A stretch of 28,385 nucleotides of DNA from Schoenoplectus triqueter (GCA_964058805.1 CAXKVV010000837.1:1-28385); one strand, 5' to 3'. Shown: positions 10,271 to 20,282, counted from the first letter of the stretch. Program-made: numbers and translations. Notes: generated from the letters alone by a model not told the origin.

Positions 10271-10846
10271 CATAACAAAATAAATGGAAAAATGAAGAGA
10301 AGGCTGTAACTATTTAATGAGCAAAACAAAATTATTGACAAATTAAGGTGAACAATTTTCTCTACTTATGATGCGCTATATATAGAATACTGAAAACTGC
10401 AAGTATGTATCTTGGGCTAACTAGAATAATATTAAGGAACAAATATCTAATAAGGTCTAATTCAACATACTAAAATACAACAAGAATTTAAAAGTTTCGG
10501 AACTTTGCATAGACACGAGAACAAATAAAATGCTTACTTGCATCATAGAAAGTGTATTTGCAGTATAAGTGGTCTCTATCATTTTTTCCACCTACAAAGC
10601 ATTTCAGAATATATATATGCACAATAAATATCTTAGAAGAATTTAAAAGCATATATACAAAATAAATATTAATAGGGTAAAGAACAAATGGGTTTGAAAT
10701 TAAATATCATTACCTCCAGTCCAAAACCATAGTACAAAGCAACCTTTTTCACATCCGCTAGGCTGAGTTCAATTGACATTTCATGATACAGTAAATAGAA
10801 GTTCAGTACTCAGTAAAAGCAAAATACAAAAGGTGGCTTTTATTAT

Positions 10847-11206
10847 GGGGAAGGGATACAATCTTGACTATGGATCTTCAAATAAATATGAAAAAAAATT
10901 AAAAAAATTATGAATATGTTTTTCTATTTATAGATTGATGATGATTCAAATTTTATATAATTTCATTATCGTTTGATAGTCCATCAAAGACTATCAAAAT
11001 ATTATACAATTTACAACGATTTTAATAACGACCTTTGATGGACTATCAAATGATAATGAAATTGTATGAAATTTGAATCATCATCAATCTATAAGTAGAA
11101 TAACATACTTATAAATTTTTTTCAATTTTTAAGTTTTTTTTTCATATTTATTTAAAAATTCATTGTCAAGATTGTGAAGATAACCATTGTCAAGTGATCC
11201 CTTCCC
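10847..11206. mobile_element. 360-bp fold-back MITE in an intron of the methyltransferase gene
   Basis: The two halves are near-perfect inverse copies. For instance, GATTGATGATGATTCAAATT near 10932 is answered by its complement ending near 11091, and the termini are GGGAAGGGAT and its inverse. The flanks are TTTATTAT at 10839-10846 and again at 11207-11214, an 8-bp target duplication (or 9 bp with one mismatch if the element starts one base later). The right arm carries about 20 extra bases (CACTTGACAATGGTTATCTT on the minus strand). No coding capacity. An 8-bp duplication suggests hAT and 9 bp would suggest Mutator; I leave it open. Confidence 0.85.
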
Positions 11207-11299
11207 TTTATTATATTAGTGGAAGGAATTACATACATCTTCACCGTAGGAGTCGGCAAAATGATATAGAAGGGGCCCCAAGTTTATCCAAACCTGATC

Positions 11300-11867
11300 T
11301 TTTTTCATTATAAAAAAAAATAATTACTCTAGAAGTAAAGTGAATTCAGAAAGTGACAATGAGCTACAGTTGATGGAGGCAATTAGCAGCAGTAATGTGC
11401 CAATTAATGGTGCATAACAATATGGTCGTGCACAGACGTTGGAGCAAATGCTCTGTTTTCTTTGCCTGTTCTGTTGTACCAATCCAGCTTACAATGTATG
11501 CCAGTAAAAAGCATCAATATACTGTCCATGTACCTCCTTGGAATTTCTGTTATACTTGTATCTTCACTGCTAAGAGAAAGATGCAGAATTTGAAATAATG
11601 AACTATACAAAGGGTAGTTTTATCTTTTAAAATATAGCTGTTTTGAGTGGATATGGAAAATTCCTTCATGATATATTGTATACTTTTTGAAAAAATATTG
11701 TGAAATGTTTATTGTATACTTTTTGAAAAAATATTATTTAATTTAAAAACTACTAATTATAATTATATATATATATAATTATATTTGAGTCAATTTTGTT
11801 GTAGTTAACAATTTTTTTGATTTTATTATTTTATAAAATATAATTGAATTTAACTATTTTTAAGATA
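11300..11867. other. Probable intron upstream of methyltransferase exon a; no exon seen
   Basis: On the minus strand a typical acceptor (GATCAG) lies at 11299-11294. The region to its right holds no recognisable upstream exon of the family. It includes a short direct repeat of TATTGTATACTTTTTGAAAA at 11672-11699 and 11710-11735. The open frames at 11395-11610 on both strands show no motif. Confidence 0.5.
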
Positions 11868-12990
11868 TGTGTGTAGAATCCTAAGAATGCTTCAAAAAAT
11901 TCAAGTGCAGATGGTTAAGATTTATGAAGAATCTTCTGTGAAGATATAGGATCATATTTCATGTACAGGATAATCCAAAATTTTATATTTCTTCATAATT
12001 TTGCAAGGAAAAAGTTTTCTGCCGCAGAAAAACGTTATAATATTTTATGAACGTTATAACGTTTCTGCACTACACACTCAAAATTTTCTAAGTTTTTTTG
12101 AAGGCAGAGACATTATACAAGTTAACATAGCGTATCGTTATGTAACGATATATAAAGTGTTAATGCTTCATGAAACGTATAACGATTAAATAAATCATTA
12201 TAATGTTTCCGAATTGCAGTAGACCTTGTCAGAGGTTGGTCAAATAGTCAAATCGTTATTAACGTTTTGTAAAGAGTTCAATGTTTCCTCTTATCATTAT
12301 AACGGTTCATCTTATTCATTTTTGAATCATTATAACGTTACAAAAATATCTGATAAGGGGTATTCTTGGAAACTCAAGATTCAAGATTAAGAAATGTTAT
12401 AACAGTTTAGGAACCGTTATAACGGTTCCCTACGCAAGAATACTATTGCTTTCTGTTAAAGAGCTTATTTAAGCTGATGTTCTGTGATTGTCCAAAACTG
12501 TTAAAACTTTCACAATCTTTAGCAATCCAGAGCATTTATCTAATAGCTATCAAAGAGCCCATACAATATTCTTTTGCAAAATACAAGAAATTAAAACCTT
12601 GAATTAGCTAAATTTAGAGAATCTCTTATAATTTCTTAGCAGTGCATAACACACATCTTTGAACTTTGGCTCAATTTTCTCTCAAGCTTTTAACTATATT
12701 TTTTTAGCCTTGAGTGCTCTTAGTTTGTTCTTCTTTTTGGTTTGAGTCTTCTTGCACTTATTTTTGTGAAGAAACTAAACCTTCTAATTGTAAGATATTT
12801 TTTAATAATAAAGCGGTGTTCTGTTAGTGGGATGAGATTCGAAGACGTCGATTTCTATAACCGAACTTCGTTAACTTCTTGTGTCTTCTTTAGATTTCAG
12901 CACTTACATCTTGTGCAGTTCAAAATCTACATTCTTATAAAGTTATATTTTTTATGAAATATTGTTTTACATCAATTATCATTTTTGGCA
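11868..12990 (+). repeat. Possible solo-LTR remnant
   Basis: The stretch has features I associate with long plant Copia LTRs: a TG-starting left part, a middle rich in short A+T hairpins, then AATAAAGCGGTGTTC near 12810 followed by GAAGACGTCGATT, ACCGAACTTCGTTAACTTC and a T-rich right end. No TG/CA inverted termini, target duplication or primer site could be fixed, so borders are approximate. It could instead be an unrelated intergenic sequence. Confidence 0.3.
12031..12429. repeat. Cluster of palindromic ACGTTATAACG motifs
   Basis: Variants of AACGTTATAACGTT occur at 12031, 12050-12063, 12165-12186 (imperfect), 12250-12266, 12294-12308, 12329-12342, 12394-12404 and 12410-12429. The last is a perfect 20-bp palindrome, GGAACCGTTATAACGGTTCC. 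The density is far above the surrounding sequence. CNGTTR-type Myb-like cores are contained in the units, but a regulatory role is speculation. Confidence 0.7.
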
Positions 12991-14913
12991 ATTGATATTT
13001 GACTGAATTTTCATAGCATATTTTAATAGAAACACCTCTATAATTTTAACTTCTCAATTTAAATAATATTTCTTGAAAAAATGTATAACAAATAAATGTA
13101 CCATAAAGCATAAATATTGAATCTATATTTTTTTATCTACAATTTTATTTAAATCTTTTAAAAACTGGTTATCAAAATCATCGAACTGACCATCTATAGT
13201 TTTATCCATTTTGGTACGTTTGGATCATGCAAAGAATAGTCTAAAAATAGAGGAAATATTAATTTTGAGATTTGTGTGACTCTATTAGGATAGTAAAAAT
13301 ATGGTGTTATTTTAAATGATAGAAATATTATTTTGATCGTATGTTTAGAATAGTGATAAAGAGAATAAATAAAAAACAACGATATTATTAGTTTGTTTTC
13401 TTTCCAAGTTTCTTTTTTTTCATTATTTTGCGGCCAATATTTATCTCAACCAATTTTTTTTGGCTAATTGAATGTTTGACAGCATGGGGCTGTACTGACC
13501 TTTAAATTATAAATCCTTAACAATATTTTAGTTTGGTCGCAAGCGTATGACCTACATTCAGATAATAAGAGTGTTGAACCACAAAAACGATGAAAATTAC
13601 CGGACTTGGACTACTTCGACTTCTAGAGGTGTAGAAATAAGAAAATTGGGGGTTTGTTTAGTTGAATTGGTTTTTGATATTTTAAAAGATGAAAAAAGCA
13701 ATAAATATTTTTAGTTGGTTTTTATAATAATTGGATAAATATTTCTAGGATTTAGTTCTATTTTCACTTGGATCTGGCTCATATGGCCCATATACACTCA
13801 TATATAGACCTTATGAAGCGCATATGAGTTATAATTACTAATCAAAGATCACTCATTAGATGGTTGTGTGAATCCTAAATGAACAATACCTAGACAACAA
13901 ATCTCAATGTTCACTTGTTGATTTGTTTGTTTAGTTGGTGATCAGATTGGGGGTTCCAAAGTTCACATAGATCTCGGTGTTCACTTGTTGATCTAGATCT
14001 CTTAGTTTGAGTGCCATTTTTTATGGCATGTTCGATCTCTCGATCTGAACGGGATTCAACCTCTTGGATACAATCTGATCTACCCTCTCGAGTCCTAGAT
14101 CTACCTAATGGTGCTCATGTTGACTTTGGTAAACTACGCGAGTATAAAATGGTCAAACTTGGATCTTGATAACAGTTTATCAATCAATCAAATAAGATAA
14201 AATATTATACAGCACAATCAAAATACAGTCATTAAATGAGTAAAACCTCTAATAAAAAATCATAATTCAAAATTTAACATCTCTAAACCATAAGAACTAA
14301 AAACTTAGCTCCTTGGCATATATAAATGAAACAACAAAGATAAAGAAATCGAGATCGAAGAATATGATACAAAGAGTTACAAAAATAACAAGACTACAAA
14401 AAAGTAAAGTAAACTCTAATGAAGGTCCTATGTCGGTCTCTCGGTCTGATCTTTGTCCCCTCTCGAGTGATAGGGCTTTTGATCTCTCGAATCGCCTTAG
14501 GAATAGAGATGACGGTTAGGGTTTGAGATGGAGGTGAATGAGAGGTAGAAGAAACTCCTTAGGGCTGCTGAGGAGCGCCTTAAGTAGGAGGAGACTTGGC
14601 AAGATTGGAAAGAAATCATGTAATAAAGTCGCTACCTTCTTTGTTTCGGTTTCCAAAAATACCTCACTTTGCATATGGGCCGTATGTTCTGATCTTCGCT
14701 GGTAGTTGACTGTCTTGAGTCTTGTGATGCATCCATATTGCTTCTAAGTGTGTAAACTTGTGTTCTAGTCTTGATTTCTTAGCTCTTTTGCGTGAATTTC
14801 TTTAAAATATAAAACTGACCAAGACAGAATCAAATCCAGTAAAATAAATATGAAATACAATAAAATTAATCATGAGTTTAGAAGTTTAGTTTTGATTTTA
14901 GACACAATGAGAG

Positions 14914-14950
<37 letters not shown>

Positions 14951-15432
14951 GCATGATATCAATGTTCCCTATTAAAAGCACTCAAATTGGATTTTTCTTG
15001 AATTTTCACTATTCGAAATTAAATCTGACCATTAGTGTGAAACTCCATACAAGTAAAATGGTAAGAATATGAAAAGTTTCTCAATAAGAATCATCACATT
15101 AATATAGAATCTCCGAGATTAAAAATTAGAATATACAGAAACCACAAAATTTCAAAAAGACAATTGAAAAAAAAAATAAAACTAAGAAAAATGGAAATAA
15201 AAAAGATCCAATTAATTAAGAAAAATGTTGATGAAGAAATTAACTTCTCGTTAAATTTAAAACCTAAAATCTGACATGACGGGTCAAGACTCAAGACCTT
15301 CCTATGGCCACATAAAATCGGCCGCAAAATAACTTGCCACCTTATGAATCGTAATCCTCTGTTGCACAACATATAGAGTACAAAATCTCCTCATATATCG
15401 AACTGATATGATCTCAAAATAATTCAACAAAC
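12991..15432. other. Spacer without a supported gene
   Basis: Several short open frames (13194-13379, 14313-14519, 15094-15372) have no motif, no splice context and biased composition. The segment 13640-14780 is less A+T-rich and has an imperfect internal repeat (GTTCACTTGTTGAT near 13911 and near 13979), so it may be an old repeat I cannot name. Confidence 0.45.
14917..14947. repeat. (AT)n microsatellite
   Basis: A pure AT dinucleotide run of 31 bp, about 15 units. Likely length-polymorphic. Confidence 0.95.
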
Positions 15433-15441
15433 CATATTTTA
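15433..15441. repeat. Target-site duplication, left of copy 2
   Basis: CATATTTTA, identical to 19155-19163. Confidence 0.92.
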
Positions 15442-15509
15442 CAGATTTTTTTATAAATAAAATAATATAAAATAGACAAATGGTATGATTGTGTTGAAGT
15501 TTTGCGGTA

Positions 15510-15606
15510 GAGGCCTGGTTCGAGTATGCAACTCGGATCCAGCTCCTTGGCCCGAGTTTGCAACTCGAGTCCAGCTCTCTAGTCCGAGTTTACAATTCGG
15601 GTCCAG
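15510..15606. repeat. Left subterminal palindromes of copy 2 (three units)
   Basis: Three units of the form CGAGTTTGCAACTCG are separated by TCCAGCTC-type spacers (near 15518-15537, 15552-15569 and 15583-15600). Each is flanked by TGGnCC and GTCCAG, so unit and spacer repeat together with a period of about 32 bp. Confidence 0.85.
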
Positions 15607-15889
15607 ATATATTTTTTTAATTTCTGTTAAAATAAAGTATTTAATTGATTGTATATTAAAATAGAATGAAATAGTTTAGTTATGTTATTTTATTGTATAT
15701 TTTTATTTATTTGATGATTTAAAAAAATATTATGCTTTCTTATTTGAAAGTTTTATAAGAAATTAATGTCAAAATATAAATAAAATAAATAAATTTCAAA
15801 CCATAAATAAAAAAATAAAGTACAATCTCTCAAATAAAATAAATATATAAACTATAGTCTCAGAAATAAATAAAAAAACACATCAACGC

Positions 15890-18310
15890 CTACGAAGCAT
15901 CCTCCTAATGAGAGACGAGTTGTATGTGTCGCTTGGTCGAATTTCACAGTGAGGGTGCTCGTGTATTGCGTCGGTCGATGCTTGCATCCTGGGCACTCGG
16001 GTGGACGGACCAAGAGTATCGTAGGACGATGCGCGAGGAGCCTCATATTGGGTACCAAAGGTCTCAGCACCCGGATCGAGGGTCATCTGACTCATCAGCT
16101 GAGAGTACGACATGAAATAAGTCGAACTCATCAAACGTCGGCTCTAGCGTCGGGTCAGGTTGGTCGTAAGTCAAACGATCAGCGGCAAAGTTATCAATGT
16201 CCTCAGAATCCATCAGAATACTTGTACAAGTAAATTACACATATTTAAATAAATTAAATTGACTAAAATCAATTAAATTAAAAATACCTACAAATTAAAA
16301 CAGAAAAATTAAATATTGACCTGCAAAAACAAGTATCGTTGTGAAAATATGAGAATGTCTTAAATCACCCATTAAATACTTAATCTGACGCAATTCATGT
16401 TTGTCAAACCATGAATGCATAGATGTCGTAAGCCAACCAATGGCGGTGGCTGTATTATTCACTAAACGGAATATCTGTTATGTGAAGAGTTTAAGTAAGA
16501 ATAAATATTTTGGTTAAATACTAACCGCTCGGGTATTTTGATGTGAATGTGGTATGTATGCCAACTCATCCACGGGCTCCTCGGGGTGCGATAATGACTG
16601 ACTCAATTGCTCCTCAGTGTTCTTTCCGTACCAGATTGTAGCCATCATTCTCTTATAATATCACCCAATGTACGTATAATGCTGGGCAAAGTCATACGAT
16701 CGCGACTCCGTGATAGGCAGCTCGAGCTCGTCTTGTGCCCACCAATAATACTGTGCCCAATCCACATTTTGTCCTTCGCCACCTCTTGATGTATGTTTAT
16801 TCTTGCGATACATCAGCACTTGCTGGTAATCAATTTGAGCCAGCGGAGGAACCTGCTGGAAAAAATTGAATTAATGCATGACTCTATCTAGATAGTGATT
16901 TTCAACCATCAAGAAGTGAATCATCCATACACGACACATCCACCTACGATATGTTAAAATTATTTAATTAAATTAATATACCAATTGAAGTAAATAAATT
17001 TTAATTGATTTTAGAAACTTATGAATTATAATGCACGTGGTACACCCAAGGCAACTCGTCATAATAGGCAATGTACGGCGTCCAATTGACGCTTTCATTC
17101 CACAAATTCTCAAAATGATCTCGAAAATGTCTAGGTCCTCCTTGTCGCGGGGTGTACTTGAGCAGGTATCTGGTTGCCCATTTGACACCATACGAATGCC
17201 GCAATCGAGGATTAGTAATGAAGGCTCCTCAGTTCTACATCTACACCGTCAATAAAATATAATAAATAAATAAAATTATCTCAATTGAGATGAGTGATAT
17301 TGATTTACCTCGGTCTCCCGATCGGGAATCGTGTCCACGACCACATCTGAAGCAAAAGCAAAGGACCGGCTATGTAATCTGCTAGCTCAAGATATGACCG
17401 AGAGAGGTGGAAGTACAAACAAGAGAGTACTATCTACCCCCAATCATAGCCGTCCTCTGGTACGTTGAGCATGTTGTTAAGAAATATCAAGTACACCGCC
17501 GGCACCGAGTCTGTACTGTTGCTCGGTAACATCATGGACCCGAACAAATCCAAGCAAAACGCTCATGTATACCTACAAAAAAATTAGAGCAAACTTAAAA
17601 TAAATTCAATGTCGGAGTAAAAATTATACCGTCGGACGGTCTCGTCATCGGAGTAGGGAGTCAACTCTTAAAAATGTTTCCACAAATACGAGAGCCGGAT
17701 ACTGAATGTCCAGAACTGAATGTACTCGTTCTCTTTCCCCTATTTCTTATCTTAAACAGTCATGAATTATCGGTGATGTCATCATAACTGTATGGATCGA
17801 CATCCAACCCAAGAAGCATCTCCACCGTCCCGCTCCATTCATCGTCGGTCACCCATGTTATTGGTTTTTCTATATTTTTCATATTTTAAAATCAGATTAG
17901 TAAACTTTAAAAATAAAATATAAAATAATATATTAAAAATTTAAATACCTCTGATAGGCAATCCCCATAGGCAACACATGTCCTCCAGTGTCACCGTCAT
18001 CTCGCCGACTGGTAGATGAAATATCGACATCACTGGTCGCCACCTCTCGACAAGCGTTGTTAGAAGTGATTTATCTAACTAGCAATCATCCATGATCACT
18101 ATCTGGTAGAGACTGAGTCGATGCAGATATCGATCCATCTGCGCGTTGTATGGTATTTTCGGATGCACAAAATTATTTATTACATACAATATGCTAAAAT
18201 TAATTATAAAATATTTTTTACGTTATACGATTAAAAATACTTACATCGATTTTGGCCCCTCTATGACCTATGTTCATTTTGGGGTACGACAAGTAGTTAC
18301 AGATACTCCA
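15890..18310 (-). pseudogene. Plant mobile domain (MAIN-LIKE) gene remnant, longer copy
   Basis: Read from 18310 leftwards, segments include EKWSICNYLSYPKMNIGHRG; the PMD signature LTTLVERWRPVMSIFHLP, VGEMTVTLEDMCCLWGLPIR (near 18085-17952); GYDWG and SCLYFHLSRSY (near 17440-17370); RHSYGVKWATRYLL with TPRQGGPRHF (near 17204-17110); and a part with WAQYYWW and YYKRMMATIWYG (near 16770-16630). The C-terminus matches copy 1 (YSQLMSQMTLDPG, ending RRMLRRR). PMD proteins such as MAIN and MAIL1 act in the nucleus in gene and transposon silencing, while transposon-borne forms have no defined function. Defects are a TAG within MDDC*LDKS, a deletion removing one acceptor near 18170, further stops, and an 11-bp frameshifting deletion near 16115 relative to copy 1. 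Confidence 0.83.
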
Positions 18311-18350
18311 TTTTTCACTACAATTATTAAAAAAATTGCTAAAATTAAAA

Positions 18351-18450
18351 TATAATTTGGTAAAATTTGTTGCCATTTGATATAATTTGGTGCAATAATT
18401 GATACAATTTGGTGCAATTTGGTACAATTTGGTATAATTTGGTACAATTC
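18351..18450. repeat. About 10-bp minisatellite in the first intron of copy 2
   Basis: Imperfect units of GGTACAATTT/GGTATAATTT, the inverse of the array in copy 1 at 8551-8662. It lies between the 5' leader and the first coding segment of the PMD gene. Confidence 0.8.
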
Positions 18451-18949
18451 AATAATTTTATATAATTAACCTATTTACATTTATAATTAACATTATTTCA
18501 CCCAATATAAACTAATAAATTAATGATAATTAGTTTAATTATTACTGATCTATAATTAAGCTAATTATAACTATATAATTCAAAATTAACACTATAAATC
18601 AATAAAACCAAACTAAATTAACTATATTTCAATTATCACTATAATTATACTAACTAAATCTAACAAAACTAAAAAAATTTCTAAATTCGGATTAAAATTG
18701 AAAACTAAAATTTACCTTCGAAATTACGACCAAATCGACGGGTCGACGGGTTTTTCCAACTCTCCTCCGAAAATTAAGAAGTTTGACGCAAATGATTTTG
18801 AAAAATGGAGTACCATTGGGAGAGATAAATTGAAATTGAAATTGAAAAAAAAATGAGTTTTTTTGGTTTTGGAAGAACCAGAGGAAGAAGATAGTGTGGG
18901 TAGGGGGAGAAAGGGGGTGTTGTCGCGTGGTTTTATCAAACCCTGGATG

Positions 18950-19088
18950 GACCCGAGTTTGAAACTCGGTCCAAAGGTTGAGACCGAGTTTTAAACTCGG
19001 TTCTGACTGGAGAGACTAAATAGCGGATGATCTTATTAAATCATGATTTTTAATTATTTTGGACTAAGTTTTAAACTCGAGTCCAACT
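18950..19088. repeat. Right subterminal palindromes of copy 2 (three units)
   Basis: CCGAGTTTGAAACTCGG near 18953-18969, CCGAGTTTTAAACTCGG near 18984-19000, and AAGTTTTAAACTCGAG near 19066-19082. The third lies inside the duplicated terminal segment. Confidence 0.85.
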
Positions 19089-19140
19089 GACAGGCTAAAT
19101 ACCGATAATCTTACCAAATCCTGATTTTTAATTATTATAT
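19003..19140. repeat. Duplicated terminal segment of copy 2
   Basis: The stretch from CTGACTGGAGAGACTAAATA (19003) to 19059 is repeated imperfectly from about 19083 to 19140, at an offset of about 80 bp. Both contain the string CTAAATA, then GAT.ATCTTA, then TGATTTTTAATTATT. The outer copy is the true end, as set by the target duplication. Confidence 0.8.
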
Positions 19141-19154
19141 TTACTAAAAAATTG

Positions 19155-19163
19155 CATATTTTA
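19155..19163. repeat. Target-site duplication, right of copy 2
   Basis: CATATTTTA, identical to 15433-15441. The perfect match defines both element borders. Confidence 0.92.
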
Positions 19164-19604
19164 TGCTGTACGATGATGCATTCCTCCTCTCTTTTTCCTC
19201 CCCTGCGCTAGCTCCCATTTATTTATTTTTTCTGTTGTTCATCACAAAAGTCCAAATAATTGATTACTAGTATGCTGAATATTGCGAGGAGACCCTTCCG
19301 GCCTTCCCCCTATGTTTGACTCATCTTAGATGGGTTCACACCTGTCGATTCCGATCAAAGAAAAACGCTCTTTCACGGCATCCGTCCTATCACATCAATC
19401 TACGCCAAGATGAAGAATGCTGAGTTGCCAGGAACAAGCCCTGTGATTCAAGCAAGGATCTTGCCTAGAATTGCCTTAAGAAAAATGCGATTTGCTTCTC
19501 TTCCCTACCTGGGCCTTTTATTTTTCTTCGGCCACATTTTAATTTAAACAACGCTGCTATTCCAGAACCATCCAAAAGTACCCAAAGTAGTCCATTTAAT
19601 TTTT
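19164..19604. other. Spacer, nothing supported
   Basis: Composition is more balanced than the neighbours, but I find no exon with motif or splice support on either strand. Confidence 0.5.
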
Positions 19605-19985
19605 TTAATAATATAATAATTATAAATAATCATAATTTTAATAATATAATACAATATAATCAAATAATAATCATAATTATGACAGTAATAATCATAGTCG
19701 TAATCATAATAATATAATAATATAACTATAATCATAATATAATAATATAATAATAAAAATTATAATCATAATCATAATCATAATAATAATAATAAATAAT
19801 TATAATCATAATCATAATTTAATAATATAATAATAATCATTATGATAATAATAAATAATATAATAATAATAATAAATAATCATAATATTAATATAATAAT
19901 AAATTATAATCATAATATAATAATATAATAATAAATCATAATCATAATCATAATATAATAATATAATACAACATAATCAAACAAT
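19605..19985. repeat. Compound A+T microsatellite (ATA/ATC triplets)
   Basis: About 380 bp made almost wholly of AATAAT, ATAATC and TAATAT units with internal duplications (for example ATAATCATAATCATAATCAT, repeated). It is flanked by CTGCTATTCCA and TCGCTATTCCA on its two sides, so expansion may have begun inside an older element. The tyrosine- and asparagine-rich frames here are composition artefacts. Confidence 0.9.
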
Positions 19986-20282
19986 AATCGCTATTCCAAC
20001 GAGAGCTAATCTGGTATACCACCTATAACTTGGTATACCGGATCAGCACTCTACTGCACTCTTCTACTTAGTCAAAAATTCGTTTGACAAATTAATTCGT
20101 CAGAATATCAATTCTATTCTTACTTTTTGCTATTTCATGCATCGCCAAACAAACCCTTAAGACCCAAGTAGGGACGATGATGTGTTATGCGTCTCAGCAG
20201 AGCTGCCCAATTTGGTCTACCACGTAGGATGAGTCTGTGGCAAATGCTCTCGCGCTTTGTAGCCGGAGGGAAGTAAGAAATA
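19986..20282. other. Spacer with a possible MITE edge
   Basis: No gene seen. GCCAAACAAACCC near 20144-20156 resembles ends of some PIF/Harbinger-type MITEs, but a matching left end was not found. Confidence 0.3.

Larger units (their letters stand above)
7866..11293 (-). pseudogene. CARNMT1: Carnosine N-methyltransferase-like (N2227 family), last four exons
   Basis: On the minus strand four exons join in phase 0. Exon a, 11293-11237, reads VWINLGPLLYHFADSYGED. Exon b, 10782-10714, contains EMSIELSLADVKKVALYYGF. Exon c, 10591-10538, contains IETTYTANTLSMMQ. Exon d, 7931-7866, contains RYCAAFWTMKKKS and ends in a TGA stop. This is the C-terminal part of the SAM-dependent N2227/CARNMT1 family, which methylates carnosine to anserine in animals; the plant substrate is uncertain. 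I recognised it by recall of the family pattern (GPLLYHF, SIELS, ETTYT, SMMQ, FWTM). Donors of a, b and c are GT and the acceptors of a, c and d are AG. The acceptor of b reads CAT instead of an AG. The catalytic SAM-binding exons were not found anywhere to the right, so the copy is 5'-truncated or split by very long introns. A pseudogene is more likely than a working gene. Confidence 0.82.
15442..19154 (-). mobile_element. TIR transposon copy 2 carrying a PMD gene (Mutator-like), longer form
   Basis: The 3713-bp element is flanked by CATATTTTA at 15433-15441 and, identically, at 19155-19163, a perfect 9-bp target duplication. The left end starts CAGATTTTTTTATAAATAAA; the right end is its diverged inverse (CAATTTTTTAGTAAATATAA on the minus strand). 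It is related to copy 1 throughout but inverted, and it keeps about 1.39 kb that copy 1 lacks. It has three palindromic subterminal units at each end and an apparent duplication of the right terminus. Its single recognisable gene encodes a plant mobile domain protein on the minus strand. No transposase frame (MURA type) was seen, so movement must have depended on another element or on the PMD protein itself. Confidence 0.9.

Noticed and set aside
11395..11610. Open frames on both strands near 11400-11610 as possible methyltransferase exons
   Set aside because: No similarity to the family pattern; position and base content fit an intron.
14313..14519. 68-aa frame at 14313-14519 as a small gene
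   Set aside because: Lys/Arg/Ser-rich with no motif, no splice context and no upstream signals; chance frame.
13651..14780. Possible LTR or Gypsy fragment in the less A+T-rich stretch
   Set aside because: No TG/CA ends, primer site, coding motif or duplication could be found.
15433..19163. CRISPR-like or tRNA structures in the palindromic arrays
   Set aside because: Units are few, palindromic and tied to transposon ends in a plant genome. No cas genes and no tRNA cloverleaf were seen.
19544..19735. Tyr/Asp/Ile-rich 63-aa frame
   Set aside because: Translation of the A+T microsatellite, not a gene.
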